NCBI GenBank assembly: GCA_031285485.1
Contig: JAITWC010000116.1
Span: 1 to 6,997 of the forward strand
Reading direction: 5' to 3'
DNA from: Alistipes sp.
Lineage (GTDB): Bacteria > Bacteroidota > Bacteroidia > Bacteroidales > Rikenellaceae
DNA: 6,997 nt
The notes beneath the pieces are model-generated. The model saw only the letters and a list, made by a program, of their open reading frames with translations. It made no database searches and was not told the origin of the DNA. Shown here in pieces: positions 1 to 6,720 of this stretch. A program made the position numbers and the translations under genes. The number at the start of each line of letters is the position of its first letter. Position 1 is the first letter of the stretch.

Positions 1-5
1 TACGG

Positions 6-443
6 TCAAGCCCCCGAATCGATCTTTGCAACACGACACTGATGCCGCCCCCCCTCGAACGAGGTGTCGAGAAACACATCCACCGTCCGGCAGGCCGTGG
101 CATTATCCATGAACCGCGCGGGAAGACACAGCACGTTCGCGTCGTTGTGCCTGCGCCCAAGCTCCGCAATCTCCGGCGCCCAACTCAGCGCACCGCGAAC
201 TCCGGCGTGGCGATTGACCACAATGCTGATACCAACACCCGAACCGCACACCGATATGCCGCGTTCGAACTCACCGCGGGCAACGGCGGCGGCGAGCGGA
301 TGGCCCGTGTCGGGATAGTCGCACGACTCGGGAGAGTGGCACCCGAAGTCGTGAACGTCGTAATCCATCGACGAAAGGTAACCCACGAGAAACTCCTTCA
401 GTTCATAGCCGGCATGGTCGGCCGCAATCGCTATTTTTTTCAT
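6..443 (-). CDS. rpiB: Ribose-5-phosphate isomerase B
   Basis: This cytoplasmic enzyme of the non-oxidative pentose phosphate pathway interconverts ribulose 5-phosphate and ribose 5-phosphate. The 145-residue product is full length for the RpiB/LacAB family. The N-terminal strand ends in the phosphate-sugar binding pair Asp9-His10 (AIAADHAG). CGSGVG at 66-71 carries the expected catalytic Cys66. NRHAGVRGA follows at 77-85, then GRRHNDANVL at 96-105 with His99 and Asn100. The C-terminal GGRHQCRV (131-138) supplies the usual basic phosphate-binding residues. The ATG at 441-443 is preceded by an AAGGA-like purine stretch that sits unusually close to the start codon, and the product aligns with the family from residue 1, so the start is well supported. 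The stop lies 5 bases from the window edge, so any downstream operon partner is not visible. Functionally it fits with the xylose genes further right, but it is too far away to share their transcript. The identification is secure. Confidence 0.95.
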   Translation of the reverse strand: MKKIAIAADHAGYELKEFLVGYLSSMDYDVHDFGCHSPESCDYPDTGHPLAAAVARGEFERGISVCGSGVGISIVVNRHAGVRGALSWAPEIAELGRRHNDANVLCLPARFMDNATACRTVDVFLDTSFEGGRHQCRVAKIDSGA

Positions 444-743
444 ATCCTTCTCAGTTAGTTTAATGTAAAAATTATCGGGAATACACCCGTGTTTCGTTGA
501 TGTTTAATGCGTATCCGTTCATAGTGGGCGCATAACGATATGCACTCTCTTCTTAGTAGGGAGAATGGATTGTATCGGATTGGCGGCGTTATGTGCAGCT
601 AAGCAGATAAAATTTAATGCGCGTGTTCGCGGTCTTTGCCGTGTCACAATCGTTGCCGCTTAGCTGTTTAGGTCAGTTTTAGTTTCAGGTTCGGCAATTT
701 GTCGTCCCAATAACCATCGACCTCAGAGGCAAGCACCTTTATG
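444..743. other. Unassigned AT-richer intergenic stretch
   Basis: I see no convincing gene here on either strand. The part next to 443 must hold the rpiB leader and promoter, but no clear TAnnTTTG box is visible on the minus strand. A perfect 9-bp inverted repeat is present (listed separately), and TTTAATGCG occurs twice in direct orientation (about 503-511 and 613-621). Because a transposase remnant ends at 744, part of this stretch could be non-coding flank of the same dead insertion element, but no element boundary can be recognised. Confidence 0.5.
596..666. repeat. 9-bp inverted repeat, 53-bp spacing
   Basis: CAGCTAAGC (596-604) and GCTTAGCTG (658-666) are perfect reverse complements. 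The 53-base interval is too long for a simple terminator loop and there is no T-run after either arm. It could be an operator-like pair, the ends of a degraded small element, or chance in a gene-free region. Confidence 0.3.
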
Positions 744-999
744 TCATGTCAAGGCGCATCCGACGTCGCCTGCCTCGCACGAGGTTAGTTGGTCTATTCG
801 TTTCTTGTAATACCTCAGCTGTGCTTCCCGACGGCGTTCGTCCACATAGTCGGCTCCGAGTTCTACGAAGTGAACCTTTTCTTTGATAAGGTGGCAGGCT
901 ATGATCAGCATCGTGTGTGCTGCTGCTCTCGTTTGGAAAGGCGCCCATGTCCATGCCTGTCTCGGAGGTCAATGCCGCTGAAACCACCAAACCAATCCG
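744..999 (-). pseudogene. IS110-family transposase remnant (decayed)
   Basis: Two blocks in different minus-strand frames resemble the C-terminal half of IS110-type transposases (Transposase_20). The first, about 932-999, reads IGLVVSAALTSETGMDMG followed by AFPN. It matches the family pattern PGxGxxxAaxLxxEiGDxxxF that opens this domain. The second, 744 to about 926, reads AAAHTMLIIACHLIKEK, then FVELGADYVDERRREAQ and RYYKKRIDQL, ending at TGA (744-746). It matches the family's end (AVAHxxLxxAyHxL, then LGADYF-RR). Between them roughly 70-90 residues normally present, including the GLxPxxxxSG region, are missing and the frame changes near 926-932. The whole N-terminal DEDD catalytic domain is also absent. 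The 5' side runs directly into the 42-bp hairpin array, so the break or insertion point lies near 980-1000. This is a dead element. The family call rests on motif recall, with the C-terminal block stronger than the other. Confidence 0.65.
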
Positions 1000-1193
1000 T
1001 TCAGCCCTTTCAGCCGGGGCGGAAACCATCAAAGCAATCCATTCAGTCCTTTCCGCCGGGGCGGAAACCGTCAAAACAATCCATTCAGCCCTTTCCGCCG
1101 GGGCGGAAACCGTCAAAGCAATCCATTCAGCCCTTTCCGCCGGGGCGGAAACCATCAAAGCAATCCATTTGGTACTTTCCGAGGCCCCGGAAA
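977..1193 (+). repeat. 42-bp tandem hairpin array 1 (five units)
   Basis: The period is exactly 42 bp. Each unit is an 18-nt palindrome plus a 24-nt spacer. Palindromes lie at 1008-1025, 1050-1067, 1092-1109, 1134-1151 and 1176-1193. The three central ones are TTTCCGCCGGGGCGGAAA (8-bp arms, 2-nt centre). The first has one mismatch (TTTCAGCC left arm). The last is TTTCCGAGGCCCCGGAAA, still self-complementary with a different core. The spacer consensus is close to CCRTCAAAGCAATCCATT plus CAGCCC, but the last spacer ends in ATTTGGTAC. A matching right arm GCTGAAA (977-983) sits where a copy 0 would be, inside the transposase remnant. The array ends 38 bases beyond the stop of the minus-strand gene at 1232, so it would form the 3' end of that transcript, but no T-run makes it a classical terminator. 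The spacers are near-identical, which rules out CRISPR. Confidence 0.9.
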
Positions 1194-1231
1194 CCTCCCG
1201 CAGTCGGTTTTGGTCTCAACTCATAAACTTG

Positions 1232-1723
1232 TTACACCTGCTCCGCTTCTTCCGCGGCAGGCTCCTCGTTCCGGGCCTCGGGCTGTTCCTCGTCGTCATC
1301 GCCTTTCCTGTTCCTGCCGAATATAACGGCTCCGGCTATTACCGCAGCCCAGACAAGTTTGCCGCCTATGCTGTCCCAGAAACCGATGCGCGGTTTGTCG
1401 GGAATGTCGTAGGCGTACTCGGTGCGGAACATTTCGAGTTCCTCCTCGGTGACGTTGTCGTCGTAGGAGTCTTTCGCGTCGTTGACGTAGGCCCACTTCG
1501 TTTCGCCGTAGTTCCAGACCGGGATCCACATTAGCGAGAACTGGTTGTACATGACGCCGAGGTTCATGTGGTCGCCGTCTTCGAATTCGAAATCGGCGGG
1601 CAGTTTCTGGAAAATATCCAGATGTTCGCCCGTGCTGTAAAAGATCACTCCGCGCGCCGACGCCGGTGTGGAGACAAGTGCCAGCGATCCGCAAAGCACG
1701 AGGGATAACAAGAGTTTCTTCAT
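1232..1723 (-). CDS. Small exported or membrane protein, function unknown
   Basis: I do not recognise a named family. The 163-residue product has a clear Sec signal peptide: MKK, then a hydrophobic core (about 4-18), then a likely signal peptidase I site after ASA (21-23). There is no lipobox Cys at the right place. A soluble part (24-118), rich in aromatic and acidic residues (WIPVWNYGETKW at 66-77), is followed by one hydrophobic segment (about 121-136, KLVWAAVIAGAVIFG) and a basic RNRK. The tail is strongly acidic (DDDEEQ through the end). The expected topology is an N-terminal domain outside the inner membrane, one anchor, and a short charged cytoplasmic tail. The gene starts 56 bp after the gdhA stop, so read-through from gdhA is possible. 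No strong Shine-Dalgarno is seen. The start is chosen because it gives an intact signal peptide. The protein looks real by codon pattern and domain order. Confidence 0.8.
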   Translation of the reverse strand: MKKLLLSLVLCGSLALVSTPASARGVIFYSTGEHLDIFQKLPADFEFEDGDHMNLGVMYNQFSLMWIPVWNYGETKWAYVNDAKDSYDDNVTEEELEMFRTEYAYDIPDKPRIGFWDSIGGKLVWAAVIAGAVIFGRNRKGDDDEEQPEARNEEPAAEEAEQV

Positions 1724-1779
1724 GATCGTAAAATAAATTTGGGGGATTAGTAATATACCTCTTCGACAGGTCGAGCCAT

Positions 1780-3135
1780 TTAAACAAGTCCCTGCGCGAG
1801 CATGGCTCCGGCAACCTTAATGAACCCGGCGATATTGGCGCCCTTAACATAGTTGACGTAGCCGTCCTCTCCGGTGCCGTATTTTATGCACGCGGCGTGG
1901 ATGTCGCTCATTATCCGGTGCAGTTTCGCGTCCACCTCTTCGGGCGTCCACGATATGCGCATCGAGTTCTGGGTCATCTCCAGTCCCGACGTCGCCACCC
2001 CGCCCGCGTTTGCGGCCTTGCCGGGTGCGTAGAGCAGTTTGGCGTTCTGGAACACGGCGATCGCCTCGGGCGTGGAGGGCATGTTGGCCCCTTCCGCCAC
2101 ACACATGCAACCGTTCCCGACGAGCTGCGCGGCAGCCTCGCCGTCGAGTTCGTTCTGCGTGGCGCACGGCATGGCAATGTCGCACTTCACTCCCCACGGC
2201 TTCTGTCCCTCGTAATATTTCGCTTTCGGGTAACGCTCCGCATACTCCCTGATGCGTCCCCTGAAGATATTCTTCAGCTCGAAAATGTATTCGAGTTTCC
2301 CGGCGTCGATCCCCTCGGGGTCGTGAATGTAGCCGCTCGAATCGGACAGGGTGACGGGCTTTCCGCCCAACTGCAACGTCTTCTGCACGGCATACTGCGC
2401 CACGTTGCCCGAGCCGGAGATCACCACCGTCTTGTCCCTGAAACTCTCGCCCCTCGTGGCCAGCATCGCCTCGGCGAAGTAACACGTTCCGTAACCCGTG
2501 GCCTCGGGACGCAGCGGCGAACCGCCCCACATCAGTCCCTTGCCGGTGAGCGTTCCGGTGAACTCGTTGCGCAGCCTCTTATACTGCCCATACATGTAAC
2601 CCACCTCGCGGCCGCCCACGCCGATGTCACCCGCGGGCACGTCGGTGTCGGAACCTATGTGACGCTGGAGTTCGGTCATGAAACTCTGGCAGAACTTCAT
2701 CACCTCCTCGTCGGAGCGGTTCTTCGGGTTGAAGTCCGATCCGCCCTTGCCGCCGCCCATCGGCAGCGTGGTGAGCGAGTTTTTGAAAGTCTGCTCGAAC
2801 GCCAGGAACTTCAGCACGCTCAGGTTGACGCTCGGGTGGAAACGGATCCCGCCCTTGTACGGCCCGATGGCGCTGTTCATCTGCACGCGGTATCCGCGGT
2901 TGATTTCCACTTCGCCGCGGTCGTTGAGCCACGGCACACGGAACATCACCACCCGTTCCGGTTCGGTGATCCGTTCGAGTATCTTGCTCTTTCGCAGTTG
3001 CGGATTTTCGATAATGTAGGGTGCCAGGCTCTCGACGACTTCGCGCACGGCCTGGTGGAACTCTTTTTCGCCGGGATTCCGGGCGATGAGCGCGGACATG
3101 AACGTGTCCACATAGTTTTTTACCTCTTCTTCCAT
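1780..3135 (-). CDS. gdhA: Glutamate dehydrogenase, probably NADP-specific
   Basis: This enzyme catalyses reductive amination of 2-oxoglutarate with ammonium to glutamate in the cytoplasm and normally acts as a hexamer. The 451-residue product has the complete family layout. GYRVQMNSAIGPYKGGIRFHP (81-101) contains substrate Lys94. FKNSLTTLPMGGGKGGSD (117-134) contains Lys118 and catalytic Lys130. PAGDIGVGGREVGYMYG (167-183) contains catalytic Asp170. The Rossmann loop GSGNVAQ is at 241-247. The strand that sets coenzyme choice reads LSDSSGY (263-269), like the SDSSG of NADP enzymes rather than the GPDG of the Clostridium NAD enzyme, so EC 1.4.1.4 is preferred. I chose the ATG at 3133-3135 because the protein then begins MEEEVKNYVDTF like the family. 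The same frame stays open upstream to 3219, but that extension would overlap the probable promoter. The leader just before the ATG is A-rich, without a Shine-Dalgarno. Confidence 0.96.
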   Translation of the reverse strand: MEEEVKNYVDTFMSALIARNPGEKEFHQAVREVVESLAPYIIENPQLRKSKILERITEPERVVMFRVPWLNDRGEVEINRGYRVQMNSAIGPYKGGIRFHPSVNLSVLKFLAFEQTFKNSLTTLPMGGGKGGSDFNPKNRSDEEVMKFCQSFMTELQRHIGSDTDVPAGDIGVGGREVGYMYGQYKRLRNEFTGTLTGKGLMWGGSPLRPEATGYGTCYFAEAMLATRGESFRDKTVVISGSGNVAQYAVQKTLQLGGKPVTLSDSSGYIHDPEGIDAGKLEYIFELKNIFRGRIREYAERYPKAKYYEGQKPWGVKCDIAMPCATQNELDGEAAAQLVGNGCMCVAEGANMPSTPEAIAVFQNAKLLYAPGKAANAGGVATSGLEMTQNSMRISWTPEEVDAKLHRIMSDIHAACIKYGTGEDGYVNYVKGANIAGFIKVAGAMLAQGLV

Positions 3136-3216
3136 TTTATTTGGTTTGCTGTTTTTTATTAATGCCGGACAGGGTGAATTATCGACTGTTTGCCGTCGGG
3201 CGGCGTAAAATTCCTG

Positions 3217-3224
3217 CAAATGTA
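3217..3224 (-). promoter_or_regulatory. Probable gdhA promoter, -7 box
   Basis: On the minus strand the sequence reads TACATTTG, a perfect match to the Bacteroidetes -7 consensus TAnnTTTG. It lies in an AT-rich stretch between the xylA terminator and gdhA. It predicts a leader of about 75 nt before the ATG at 3135. No clear TTTG -33 element lies 19-21 bases upstream, so either the -33 is weak or an activator is used. Confidence 0.5.
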
Positions 3225-3301
3225 GTTAAATTTATGAAAAATGCGTGTTTGGGGCGCAATATTGCAACTTTGGGCCGGGTATTTGACTTCCTTTATTGTC
3301 A

Positions 3302-3339
3302 TAAAAACACCCCAAAAGTTTTGTCCAACTTTTGGGGTG
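3302..3339 (-). terminator. Rho-independent terminator of xylBA
   Basis: CACCCCAAAAGTT (3308-3320) and AACTTTTGGGGTG (3327-3339) form a perfect 13-bp stem with a 6-nt loop. Read on the minus strand it is followed directly by TTTTTA (3302-3307), the expected U-tract. It lies about 40 bases beyond the xylA stop and insulates gdhA from the xylose operon. Read on the plus strand there is no immediate T-run, so it acts for the minus strand. Confidence 0.92.
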
Positions 3340-3379
3340 CAGTTCATTTTGAGACAGATTCTTCGTTGATGTACAGGAT

Positions 3380-4711
3380 TTAGATGTACATGTTGAGGAT
3401 CGATTCGAGGAGTTCCTGTTTGCCGCTGGTTACGGCAGGTTCGCCTACTTTGTGGGCGATCTCGCGGAGGCAGTCGAGCGTCAGTTTGCCTTCTTCGAAC
3501 TCTTTTCCGGCGCCGCTGTCGAACGACGAGTAGCGATCTTTCTTCATCTTGCACAGGGGCGACTTTTCAATCACCTCGGCAGCGACGAGCAGACCGCGGG
3601 CGAAAACGTCCATACCGCTGATGTGGGCGATGAACAGATCGTCGCGGTCAGTGGAGTTACGACGGATCTTGGCATCGAAGTTCACGCCGCCGTTACCCAA
3701 GCCGCCGTAGGGCAGCATCACCAGCCATGCGTTCACCATGTCGTAGATGTCGAGCGGGAACTGGTCGGTGTCCCAGCCGTTCTGGTAGTCACCGCGGTTG
3801 GCGTCGATCGAACCAAGCATGCCGGCGTCGGCCGCGGTCTGGAGTTCGTGTTCGAAGGTGTGGCCGGCCAGCGTGGCGTGGTTCACCTCTATGTTCACTT
3901 TGAAGTCCTTTTCGAGACCGTTGGCGCGCAGGAAACCGATCACCGTTTCGGTGTCGAAGTCGTACTGATGCTTGGTAGGTTCCATAGGCTTGGGCTCGAT
4001 TAGGAACGTGCCCTTGAAACCCTGCTTACGGGCGTAGTCGCGTGCCATGGTGAGCATGCGGGCCAAGTGTTCCTTTTCGCGTTTCATGTCGGTGTTGAGC
4101 AGGCTCATGTAGCCTTCGCGACCTCCCCAGAAGACGTAGTTCGAACCACCCAAAGCGATCGTGGCATCAATTGCATTTTTAATTTGAGCCCCGGCGCATG
4201 CAACGACGTCGAAGTCGGGGTTGGTGGCGGCGCCGTTCATGTAGCGCTCGTGGCTGAAGACGTTGGCGGTGCCCCAGAGGAGTTTCACACCCGACGCGGC
4301 CTGTTTCTGCTTTGCGTAGTCGACGATGGTGGCGAGGTTCTTTTCATACTCGTTCCAGTTGGCGCCGAAGTCAACGAGGTCGACGTCGTGGAAACAGTAG
4401 TATTCGATGCCCATCTTGGTCATAAACTCGAACGCGGCGTCCATTTTGGCTTTTGCGCGGGTGAGTGCGTCACCGCCGGGTGCGTTCCACGGCTGGTGGA
4501 TGGTGCTGCCGCCGAACGGGTCGCCGCCCTGGGCGCACAGGGTGTGCCAGTATGCCATCGCGAAACGTGTCCATTCGGCCATCGTTTTGCCCATCACCAC
4601 TTTCTTCGCATCGTAGTAGCGGAATGCGAGAGGGTTTTTGCTTGCGGCGCCTTCGAAAGCGATCTTCCCGATACCGGGGAAAAATTCTTTTGCTCCTTTT
4701 AAGATTTCCAT
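3380..4711 (-). CDS. xylA: Xylose isomerase
   Basis: XylA converts D-xylose to D-xylulose in the cytoplasm, using two divalent metal ions; the family forms tetramers of TIM barrels. The 443-residue product is the longer class II type found in E. coli and Bacteroidetes. The catalytic pair His108/Asp111 sits in CFHDVDLVDFG (106-116). VFWGGREGY is at 193-201. IEPKP (238-242) carries Glu239 and Lys241. NIEVNHATLAGHTFEHEL (273-290) carries Glu275 and His278. Further metal ligands come from IDANRGD (302-308, Asp303), WDTDQFP (313-319, Asp314 and Asp316) and NFDAKIRR (344-351, Asp346). All metal-binding and catalytic residues are present. It starts 49 bp after the xylB stop and has no promoter box of its own, so it is the second gene of a xylBA operon. 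A strong terminator follows it. The family start MEILKGAKEFFP supports the ATG at 4709-4711. Confidence 0.98.
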   Translation of the reverse strand: MEILKGAKEFFPGIGKIAFEGAASKNPLAFRYYDAKKVVMGKTMAEWTRFAMAYWHTLCAQGGDPFGGSTIHQPWNAPGGDALTRAKAKMDAAFEFMTKMGIEYYCFHDVDLVDFGANWNEYEKNLATIVDYAKQKQAASGVKLLWGTANVFSHERYMNGAATNPDFDVVACAGAQIKNAIDATIALGGSNYVFWGGREGYMSLLNTDMKREKEHLARMLTMARDYARKQGFKGTFLIEPKPMEPTKHQYDFDTETVIGFLRANGLEKDFKVNIEVNHATLAGHTFEHELQTAADAGMLGSIDANRGDYQNGWDTDQFPLDIYDMVNAWLVMLPYGGLGNGGVNFDAKIRRNSTDRDDLFIAHISGMDVFARGLLVAAEVIEKSPLCKMKKDRYSSFDSGAGKEFEEGKLTLDCLREIAHKVGEPAVTSGKQELLESILNMYI

Positions 4712-4760
4712 GATCTTGATTTAGATTATTGGTTAAAAAATGTTGTTGATTATGTCGCGT

Positions 4761-6242
4761 TTATTTGGTTGTTATCAGTTCGCGCCAGCGGGCGTAGGCC
4801 TCGCGGTAGCGGTCACGTTCGGTGAGGTCGGGCTCTATTACGGCCAGCTTTTCGAGCGAGGCGAACGCCTCTTTGTTCGAGGCGTAGCGGCCGATGCCGA
4901 TCCCGGCTGCCTTGGCGGCTCCGGCGGCTCCGTCGGTGTCATAGAGTTCGATCGTGGCGCCGCTCACCCCGGCCAGCGTCTGGCCGAAGATGGGGCTTAG
5001 GAACATATTGGCCTTGCCCGCCTTGATGGTGTGGATGTTCATGCCCATCGCGCGCATGATCTCCATGCCGTATTCGTAGGAGAAGACGATGCCTTCCTGT
5101 GCAGCCCTCAGCACGTCGCGCTTGTCGTGGGTGTTGAAGTTGATGCCGTGTATCGAGCAGTTCACCTCGCGGTTCTCCAGCACCCTCTCGGCGCCGTTGC
5201 CGAACGGCACCACGCTCACACCCCTCGACCCGATGGGCGAGGCGGCGGCCAGATCGTTCATGTCGGCGTAGGAGAGACCATCGACGGCGAGGTTGCGCCT
5301 CAGCCACGAGTTGAGTATGCCGGTGCCATTGATGCACAGCAGCACCCCGAGGCGCGTCTGCTCGGGAGTGTAGTTGACGTGGGCGAATGTGTTGACTCTC
5401 GACGCGGGATCGTAGCCCAGACAGTCGAGCACACCGTACACCACGCCCGAAGTCCCGGCGGTGGATGCTATCTCGCCCGGCTCGAAGACATTCAACGAGA
5501 GGGCGTTGTTGGGCTGGTCGCCCGCGCGGTAGGTGACGGGAGTTCCCTCCTTGAGGCCCAGATCCCTCGCAGCGGCGGCCGACACACGGCCCTGAATACC
5601 GAACACAGGCACGATGTCGGGGAAGAAACTGCGCGGAATGCCGTAGTACTGCAACACGTCGTCGGAGATGGAGTTGGTCTGGAAATCCCAGAATATCCCC
5701 TCGCTCAGCCCTTCGATCGTGACTCCTTGTTCGCCGGTGAGTTTGTGGGCGATCCAGTCGCCGGGCAGCATCAGTTTGTCGATCCGGTGGTAGATGTGCG
5801 GTTCGTGTTCCTTGACCCACGCCAGCTTGGATGCGGTGAAGTTGCCGGGCGAGTTCAACAGACGACTCAGGCAACGTTCCTCGCCGATCGTCCTGAACGC
5901 AGCCTCGCCGTAGGGCACCGCGCGGCTGTCGCACCATATTATCGACGGACGCAACACCTCGCCCGCCCTGTCGAGCAGCACCAGACCGTGCATCTGCCAA
6001 GTGATGCCGATCGCCTCTATCTCCTCGCCGCCCACACTCGCCTTGGCCTTGACCGAGTTGTGGGCCAGACGCAGGTTTTCCCACCAGTCCGCGGGGTTTT
6101 GTTCGGCCCAGCCGGGCTGGAGCGCCGTAATTTTCATCTCCTCTTTCGGGAAAAAGTCCGAAGCCACGATCCGTCCCGTTTCGGCGTCGACCAGCGATGC
6201 CTTGACCGACGAAGATCCGATGTCATATCCCAGTAGATACAT
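4761..6242 (-). CDS. xylB: Xylulokinase (FGGY carbohydrate kinase)
   Basis: XylB phosphorylates D-xylulose with ATP to xylulose 5-phosphate, feeding the pentose phosphate pathway. The 493-residue product has the two actin-like domains of FGGY kinases. The N-terminal phosphate loop is DIGSSSVKASLVD (7-19). The sugar-contacting TWQMHG (81-86) and IIWCDSR (101-107) follow. YRAGDQPNNA (238-247) contains the catalytic base Asp242, and STAGTSGVVYG (260-270) is the phosphate-binding turn. The C-terminal domain has SGATIELYDTDGAAGAAKAAGIG (427-449), the family's adenosine-binding part. Substrate choice within FGGY kinases cannot be read from these motifs alone; xylulose is inferred from xylA directly downstream (49-bp gap). 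It is the first gene of the operon, with a leader of about 100 nt. The ATG at 6240-6242 places the phosphate loop at residue 7, as is normal. Confidence 0.94.
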   Translation of the reverse strand: MYLLGYDIGSSSVKASLVDAETGRIVASDFFPKEEMKITALQPGWAEQNPADWWENLRLAHNSVKAKASVGGEEIEAIGITWQMHGLVLLDRAGEVLRPSIIWCDSRAVPYGEAAFRTIGEERCLSRLLNSPGNFTASKLAWVKEHEPHIYHRIDKLMLPGDWIAHKLTGEQGVTIEGLSEGIFWDFQTNSISDDVLQYYGIPRSFFPDIVPVFGIQGRVSAAAARDLGLKEGTPVTYRAGDQPNNALSLNVFEPGEIASTAGTSGVVYGVLDCLGYDPASRVNTFAHVNYTPEQTRLGVLLCINGTGILNSWLRRNLAVDGLSYADMNDLAAASPIGSRGVSVVPFGNGAERVLENREVNCSIHGINFNTHDKRDVLRAAQEGIVFSYEYGMEIMRAMGMNIHTIKAGKANMFLSPIFGQTLAGVSGATIELYDTDGAAGAAKAAGIGIGRYASNKEAFASLEKLAVIEPDLTERDRYREAYARWRELITTK

Positions 6243-6347
6243 TCCGATTATAGTTTTATTTGTTTGATGATTGCGTATGTCAGGGTACAGCGTTTCACGA
6301 CGAGTCTGAATTGGTTAATGCGGTGTGTTCGTTTGAGAAGACAGGCG

Positions 6348-6355
6348 CAAACTTA
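6348..6355 (-). promoter_or_regulatory. Probable xylBA promoter, -7 box
   Basis: The minus strand reads TAAGTTTG, a perfect match to the Bacteroidetes -7 consensus TAnnTTTG. It lies about 105 bases before the xylB ATG in an AT-rich part of the divergent region. No TTTG is present at the -33 distance; the nearby TTTTTG lies only a few bases upstream of the box. This fits a promoter that depends on an activator, which is plausible for a sugar-induced operon, but no operator is identified. Confidence 0.45.
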
Positions 6356-6509
6356 ACAAAAATCTTTTGAATTCCGGCCGATGCGACACGGATAAAATAA
6401 AATAACACCTCGTTTTCGGGGTTCGGCGCGTGGGCAAACACTACGGCAGTGTGCTTGTATTCGGATGATTCCGCGGTTTGCCGTCGACCGGGACATTTTT
6501 CGCGATCGA

Positions 6510-6539
6510 TTTGCCGTTACGGATATTTTTATACCTTCG
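6510..6539 (+). promoter_or_regulatory. Possible plus-strand promoter toward 6972
   Basis: TTTG (6510-6513) is followed after 18 bases by TACCTTCG (6532-6539), which is one base off TAnnTTTG. The context ATACCTTCGCGCC resembles common Bacteroidales -7 regions. The spacing is slightly shorter than the usual 19-21. If active, it would give a leader of about 425 nt before the ATG at 6972, carrying the poly-C tract and hairpin array 2. Confidence 0.4.
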
Positions 6540-6631
6540 CGCCGTGATTACGCCAATCGAGACATACGACACCGAACGGATCCCGCCCGTCGGCGGGTGC
6601 GGCGCCGGCGCCGGATGTTGTATTTTTAACG

Positions 6632-6644
6632 CCCCCCCCCCCCC
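6632..6644 (+). repeat. 13-C homopolymer inside a 7-bp inverted repeat
   Basis: Thirteen consecutive C residues lie between TTTAACG (6625-6631) and CGTTAAA (6648-6654), which are perfect reverse complements. The tract would sit in the loop of that hairpin. Homopolymers of this length change length by slippage, so the true length may vary within a population or be a sequencing artefact. No reading frame that I believe crosses it. Confidence 0.9.
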
Positions 6645-6685
6645 ATACGTTAAATTTTATACGTATTTCGATCGTTCCACCCGCT

Positions 6686-6708
6686 GCTCGCCCCGTTCCG
6701 GGGTGAGC
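6686..6708 (+). terminator. GC-rich hairpin, possible attenuator
   Basis: GCTCGCCCCG (6686-6695) and CGGGGTGAGC (6699-6708) form a 10-bp stem with a single G-U pair and a TTC loop. A TGTTTTG follows about 8-12 bases later (around 6715-6721), too far for an ideal U-tract. On a plus-strand transcript it could slow or end transcription just before array 2. It is not in phase with the 42-bp units of the array. Confidence 0.3.
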
Positions 6709-6720
6709 GGCGCTGTGTTT

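Noticed and set aside
551..575. Weak hairpin in CTCTCTTCTTAGTAGGGAGA
   Set aside because: The arms pair over only about four bases plus wobble and there is no T-run.
977..1193. CRISPR array
   Set aside because: The intervals between palindromes are near-identical to each other, 24 nt long, and no cas gene is present. The same holds for 6721-6911.
789..1534. Plus-strand open frames across array 1 (789-1226 and 917-1534)
   Set aside because: They are open because the 42-bp period has no stop in those frames. They run antisense to the transposase remnant and, for the second, to the exported-protein gene.
1763..1774. TCGAC-AG-GTCGA as a gdhA terminator
   Set aside because: Only a 5-bp stem with a 2-base centre and no T-run on the minus strand.
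1897..3162. Long plus-strand frame opposite gdhA, and similar ones opposite xylA (3452-4003, 4067-4702) and xylB (5031-6236)
   Set aside because: These are shadows caused by GC-rich codons of the well-identified genes on the other strand. Their translations show no family motifs.
3136..3219. Upstream extension of gdhA to an ATG at 3219
   Set aside because: The extra 28 residues are not part of the family and would cover the probable promoter -7 box at 3217-3224.
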